Assembly: GCA_011364905.1 (NCBI GenBank)
Contig: RDNZ01000001.1
Coordinates: 1-54,024 of the forward strand
Length of the DNA stretch: 54,024 nt
Direction of reading: 5' to 3'
Source: Candidatus Thorarchaeota archaeon
Lineage (GTDB): Archaea > Asgardarchaeota > Thorarchaeia > Thorarchaeales > Thorarchaeaceae
How positions within the stretch are numbered: position 1 is the stretch's first letter; the number at the start of each line of letters is the position of its first letter. A program made the translations under genes and the position numbers. The notes beneath the pieces are model-generated. The model was not told the origin of the DNA. It did not search any database and was given only the letters and a program-made list of their open reading frames with translations. Below are positions 50,601 to 54,024 of this stretch, piece by piece.

Positions 50601-51621
50601 TGAAATCTCTTCTAAGAATGAAAGATCAATGATTAGTGCCCAAAGGGTCATCGTATTTGTAATTGTCAGCGTGTTGGTCTTTGCAGCTGTAGGACTCTAC
50701 GGACAGTTGGATGCTGTTGCAGCAGCTTTGGCATCCATTCCCTGGTGGTGGGTTCTACCAGCCATGATGGCTTTGTCGTTTTTCAACTACTTAATGCGGT
50801 ATGTGAAGTGGCAATATTTCCTACACAGGATTGATGTCAACTTAACTAACAGAGATAGTTTTAGCGTGTTTCTTGCAGGTTTCACATTAACAACAACACC
50901 AGGCAAGATTGGTGAAGCAATCAAGGGTTATTTCATTCGAGATATCGATGGTACACCTATAGCTAGAACAGTACCTGTTGTTGTTTCAGAACGCGTAACA
51001 GACCTCCTTGCACTTGTATTATTGGCAATGATTGGATTTGGCATTGGTGTAAACACAGGAGACCAGCTTTTGACCGTACTCATGTTGGGCGGGGTCATCC
51101 TTGTAGCAGCAATCGTTCTGAGTCAGAAAACCTTCTACCGAAAAGTCCTCAAACGCTTGACATCAATTGGACCCTTGAAGCGGTTCAAGGATCATATTGA
51201 TGATGTGGAATTCACAATGACCCAGACATTGGGTCCAAAACCGCTGACCTTGAGTACATCTGTAAGTATCCCAGGTTGGTTCATGGAATGCTTGGAGTTG
51301 TGGCTTTTATTGAGTCTGCTTTCGGGTGCAGGAATTCCATCCCTCTCCGCCGCATCTCTGATTCTCTTACTTCAGGCAACTTTTGTTCATGCGACAGCCT
51401 CAATCATAGGCGCAGTTTCCTTTCTTCCTGGCGGCGTTGGGACCTATGAGGTCACATCAGTATTGCTGATTACACTGCTACTTGGATTTACTCCCGACCT
51501 TGCTAGTGCAGCCACAATCCTGATCAGAGTGGTGACACTGTGGTTTAGCGTCATTGTAGGATTCATTGCCTTTGGTATAGTGACACGTAGGACAAGTAAA
51601 CGCCACAAGACTAGCGAGTGA
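50587..51621 (+). CDS. LPG-synthase-type flippase-like membrane protein (UPF0104)
   Basis: 344 residues from ATG 50587. About eight membrane helices are seen, with the UPF0104/AglD-like lysylphosphatidylglycerol-synthase TM region motifs, including FTLTTTPGKIGEAIKGYFIRD, VVVSERVTDLLAL and SFLPGGVGTYE near the C-terminus. Family members are implicated in lipid or dolichol-type glycolipid translocation or modification in archaea and bacteria. Position after UbiA and PHP genes suggests it acts on the same lipid. The stop overlaps the convergent tyrosyl-tRNA synthetase gene by 11 bases. Confidence 0.88.
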   Translation: MTAGDEISSKNERSMISAQRVIVFVIVSVLVFAAVGLYGQLDAVAAALASIPWWWVLPAMMALSFFNYLMRYVKWQYFLHRIDVNLTNRDSFSVFLAGFTLTTTPGKIGEAIKGYFIRDIDGTPIARTVPVVVSERVTDLLALVLLAMIGFGIGVNTGDQLLTVLMLGGVILVAAIVLSQKTFYRKVLKRLTSIGPLKRFKDHIDDVEFTMTQTLGPKPLTLSTSVSIPGWFMECLELWLLLSLLSGAGIPSLSAASLILLLQATFVHATASIIGAVSFLPGGVGTYEVTSVLLITLLLGFTPDLASAATILIRVVTLWFSVIVGFIAFGIVTRRTSKRHKTSE

Positions 51622-52699
51622 TTTGGTAGCTCCTCACAAGCTCTAACATCTCTCTTGCACTGCTTTTCTGCTCGAAGTGTGTCCGAACTGGATCTATCAT
51701 CTTATCGAGATAAGTCACCATTGTGTTCTTCAGGTCCAGGGGATGAAGGTCTCCTGCAACATATGCGTCTTCCAGGTCTTTGTAACTGGTAAAATCGATG
51801 TCGCCCCCAAATTTCTGTTTCCGCTCAACGGTTATACTTTCAAAGCCACGAAAGATAATATGCTTTGCATAATCTAATAGAGGATTCCCTTCAACCTCCT
51901 TTGGCGGACAGAATGCGGCCATTATTTTCGTGCGAATCTCATCTTTTGTGTCGTGGACAAAGATGCTGGATTCAGGCTTACTCTTACTCATCTTTGAAGA
52001 GATTTGAACGTCAAATCCTTTCTCCTCATCATAGCCCTCAGGTTCAGCAGCACCTTCAAGGTTCATGAGCATATGATGACTGATGACTACGGGCTTCCAC
52101 CACCCAAGCTTCGGTCCTACCTCTCGTGCAAGCATATTTGCCCTTCGCTGGTCAAGCCCTAATTGTGTGATGTCTGCTTCAAGATGGAATATATCAGCAA
52201 CTTGCATCATGGGATAGAAGTATTGAGCGACCTCTTTCATCTCGCCTTCTCTTCTACCCATAATTGTGAGTGCGCGAGTAGCTCTGGCTACGGTTGTATT
52301 TTTAGCGATTTTAACAACCCGAGACCAGTAATCCACAGAGTCCATCGCCTCGGAGGCCCACAGAAACTCAACTTTGTCTGTAGGAACGCCCCCAGCTTTC
52401 CAAACCTCAATGAAATACTCCCCAATGTGCCGGATTTTTTCTAGGTCTCCATCCATTTTATTGTTTATCCAAGCAAACCAATCTGCAAGCCATATTTTGA
52501 ACTTGACTCCTGCTTTTATGAGATCCTTCAGAAGAAGTGCTCGAAACACACCGAACGCAAGATGAGCCATCCCAGATGGTTCGAACCCGTCATAAGCTAT
52601 TGGATTCTTTTTTTCTTCCAAGAGTTGCCTAAGCTCAGGTAGTGTTACGACTTCTTCGCCCACGCTAGTGATTAACTTGATTCTTTCATCGAGGTTCAT
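51611..52699 (-). CDS. tyrS: Tyrosyl-tRNA synthetase (eukaryote/archaea type)
   Basis: This 362-residue class I aminoacyl-tRNA synthetase has the HIGH-like motif PSGMAHLAFG (41-50), within the GFEPSG context of eukaryotic TyrRS, and the KMSKS motif in ISSKMSKSKPESS. The Tyr/ATP pocket region QVADIFHLEADITQLGLDQR is conserved. It charges tRNA-Tyr. The length matches archaeal TyrRS. It ends in an 11-base overlap with the convergent membrane-protein gene. Start ATG at 52697-52699. Confidence 0.96.
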   Translation of the reverse strand: MNLDERIKLITSVGEEVVTLPELRQLLEEKKNPIAYDGFEPSGMAHLAFGVFRALLLKDLIKAGVKFKIWLADWFAWINNKMDGDLEKIRHIGEYFIEVWKAGGVPTDKVEFLWASEAMDSVDYWSRVVKIAKNTTVARATRALTIMGRREGEMKEVAQYFYPMMQVADIFHLEADITQLGLDQRRANMLAREVGPKLGWWKPVVISHHMLMNLEGAAEPEGYDEEKGFDVQISSKMSKSKPESSIFVHDTKDEIRTKIMAAFCPPKEVEGNPLLDYAKHIIFRGFESITVERKQKFGGDIDFTSYKDLEDAYVAGDLHPLDLKNTMVTYLDKMIDPVRTHFEQKSSAREMLELVRSYQITR

Positions 52700-52840
52700 G
52701 CCGTCAGCATTGGACGATTCTCACTTAACTGTTCTCCAAAACAGGCAAGTAAACGCTAGAATCTGAATCTCATTCGACCATTGCAAAGCACAAAATAGTA
52801 GAAGCCAGTTGGAAAGCATCCAACTGGTTCATTGATTTGA

Positions 52841-54024
52841 TTAGTCCAAGTCAATCCCTAGACTGCTTAAGAGGGCATCGAGGTCCGCCTTTGAGAGACT
52901 CTTTGCTTCTTCTAGAATGACATCAATCTCATCAATAGCCATTCCTTTCTTAATGAGCTTCTGTCGTAGATCCTCCAACTCCTCAGGTCTCTGTTCGAGA
53001 GGTATCTCCTCGGGAGCAGGTTTGCCCTCTGGTGGTTTGGCCAGCACATCAGCTCGACGAGCTTTTTCTTGCTCAATTACCTCCTTTAAGAATCCAGGAC
53101 GCTCACTTGCTCTCATTCTTGCCAAGTCTGCCCTAAAGGCATCCATCTCTAGAGCACCTAAGCCTGTAAGAGCTGCAAGTTCTTCGAGCAATTCATTAAC
53201 TTCAGGTACAGTGGTAACAATTGGATAATCGATAACCTCGTCTGGCGTCTTTACAAGCCTCAACGGGTGTATCTCCTCGTTCACTATCTCCCTCGCCAAT
53301 CCCTGTCTGGTTGGAGCGCTAGGTGGTTTAGGTATTCTCCCTTTGCTAAGAGCACGCATCATTCTGTTCATGTCTCTGATCTGCTTGGGAACACTCCAAA
53401 CCCTTACATAGACTACGATGAACAAAGCTACAAAGACCAGGGCAAATCCTCCCACAATGGTCAAGAATCGCTGAGCTTCCGCTTCTGCGCTTCTATCTGA
53501 CTTAATGTTGAGGACCAATTGTCCAGATGCGTAAGTATCCTTCTGGAAGTTGATTGTTATTGAGAATGTCCCAACTTCATCTACTCTAAAGAAGAGGGTA
53601 TAGATTCCATTTTCATCACGCTTCAAATTCTCCAGGTAGGTTATGTTGCCTTGGCTAAATACGGGTGATATGCTAGCATCAGGAATTCCAACAAGGTGGT
53701 CAAGGTCGTAGTATGTGATCTGAACCTCAATTCTTGCTCCTGGGCGTGTGTAGATAGTGTTGTTGGTAATGGTCAATGTCGTTGCTATGGGTCTAATTGT
53801 CAATTCAAGGTGTTTAGGAGCAATCGAGTATTTCCCTGTTCCAAAGTCTATGTCAAAGCTGTATGATCCATATGGAAGATCACTAGGAATATTCATTGAG
53901 TATGAACCATTTTCTAGGAGCTGGAGTGGAATATTGAACAGCTGAGTTGAGTAAGCAATACCATTTACATCAGTTACGGATGAATTATCTAAACGATTGA
54001 TAACGTTGTACAGAATACTGGATT
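52841..54024 (-). CDS. Membrane-anchored Ig-like surface protein, 5' end beyond the window
   Basis: At least 394 codons are open to the right edge, so the start lies outside. The visible part has Ig-like beta domains with AYSTQLFNIPLQLLENGSYS and a TRPGARIEVQITYYD domain, extracytoplasmic by prediction. It then has a membrane helix (about 180 residues before the C-terminus), and a cytosolic helical region with conserved PGFLKEVIEQEKARRADVL and EEIPLEQRPEELEDLRQKL. The C-terminus has an EIDVILEEAKSLSKADLDAL motif. It is a type I-like anchored protein. No known family. Confidence 0.8.
   Translation of the reverse strand, partial: SSILYNVINRLDNSSVTDVNGIAYSTQLFNIPLQLLENGSYSMNIPSDLPYGSYSFDIDFGTGKYSIAPKHLELTIRPIATTLTITNNTIYTRPGARIEVQITYYDLDHLVGIPDASISPVFSQGNITYLENLKRDENGIYTLFFRVDEVGTFSITINFQKDTYASGQLVLNIKSDRSAEAEAQRFLTIVGGFALVFVALFIVVYVRVWSVPKQIRDMNRMMRALSKGRIPKPPSAPTRQGLAREIVNEEIHPLRLVKTPDEVIDYPIVTTVPEVNELLEELAALTGLGALEMDAFRADLARMRASERPGFLKEVIEQEKARRADVLAKPPEGKPAPEEIPLEQRPEELEDLRQKLIKKGMAIDEIDVILEEAKSLSKADLDALLSSLGIDLD

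Overview
The window is archaeal and most likely comes from an Asgard archaeon; Thorarchaeia-like is my best guess. The grounds are a Rab/Ras-like small GTPase with all five G motifs (2273-2887), a second GTPase-like protein whose nucleotide-binding residues are lost (45239-46345), a eukaryote/archaea-type tyrosyl-tRNA synthetase, TATA-box promoters, frequent GTG/TTG starts, and several signal-peptide/C-terminal-anchor surface proteins. The lineage is inferred from gene content. No rRNA, tRNA, CRISPR array, transposase or phage gene was found.

Layout. 1-18.4 kb is housekeeping and catabolic: a TPR/zinc-ribbon protein, the Rab-like GTPase, peptidases (PepF, S9, M32), an MBL hydrolase, a non-pyrrolysine MttB-family methyltransferase, a plant-type asparaginase, a thioredoxin, a drug/metabolite exporter, an isoprenylcysteine-methyltransferase-like protein, a QueG-like Fe-S protein and a radical SAM protein. 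18.5-32.7 kb is a dense redox and sulfur region: a dsrEFH-type operon with an unknown fourth gene, a two-domain protein disulfide oxidoreductase, thioredoxin reductase plus glutaredoxin-like protein, two ferritin-like helical proteins, indolepyruvate ferredoxin oxidoreductase (iorAB), a second thioredoxin-reductase-like flavoprotein, a CGDS thioredoxin, an HxlR regulator, a ferredoxin-like protein and a DUF438/hemerythrin/PAS sensor. An LRR protein and a YciI-like protein lie within it.

32.7-42 kb is mostly minus-strand cell-envelope genes: a second asparaginase, a MacB-type ABC transporter with a small Ig-like surface protein upstream, a tail-anchored LURP-one/scramblase-like protein, a zinc-ribbon membrane protein and a NosD-type beta-helix surface protein. 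42.4-51.6 kb is mostly plus-strand: a PIN-domain protein, a small acidic-tailed membrane protein, the pseudo-GTPase, a LOG-like protein, a PPP phosphatase, then a compact run of DUF362, UbiA prenyltransferase, PHP phosphoesterase and LPG-synthase-type membrane protein that may handle a polyprenyl or lipid intermediate. The window closes with tyrosyl-tRNA synthetase and a membrane Ig-like protein cut by the right edge.

The best candidates for new biology are the degenerate Rab-like protein with a Cys-rich C-terminus, the HxlR-controlled redox locus whose divergent TATA boxes share one inverted repeat, the uncharacterised fourth gene of the dsrEFH operon, an IorA with an altered Fe-S ligand set, and a 32-bp structured repeat present upstream of two envelope genes.
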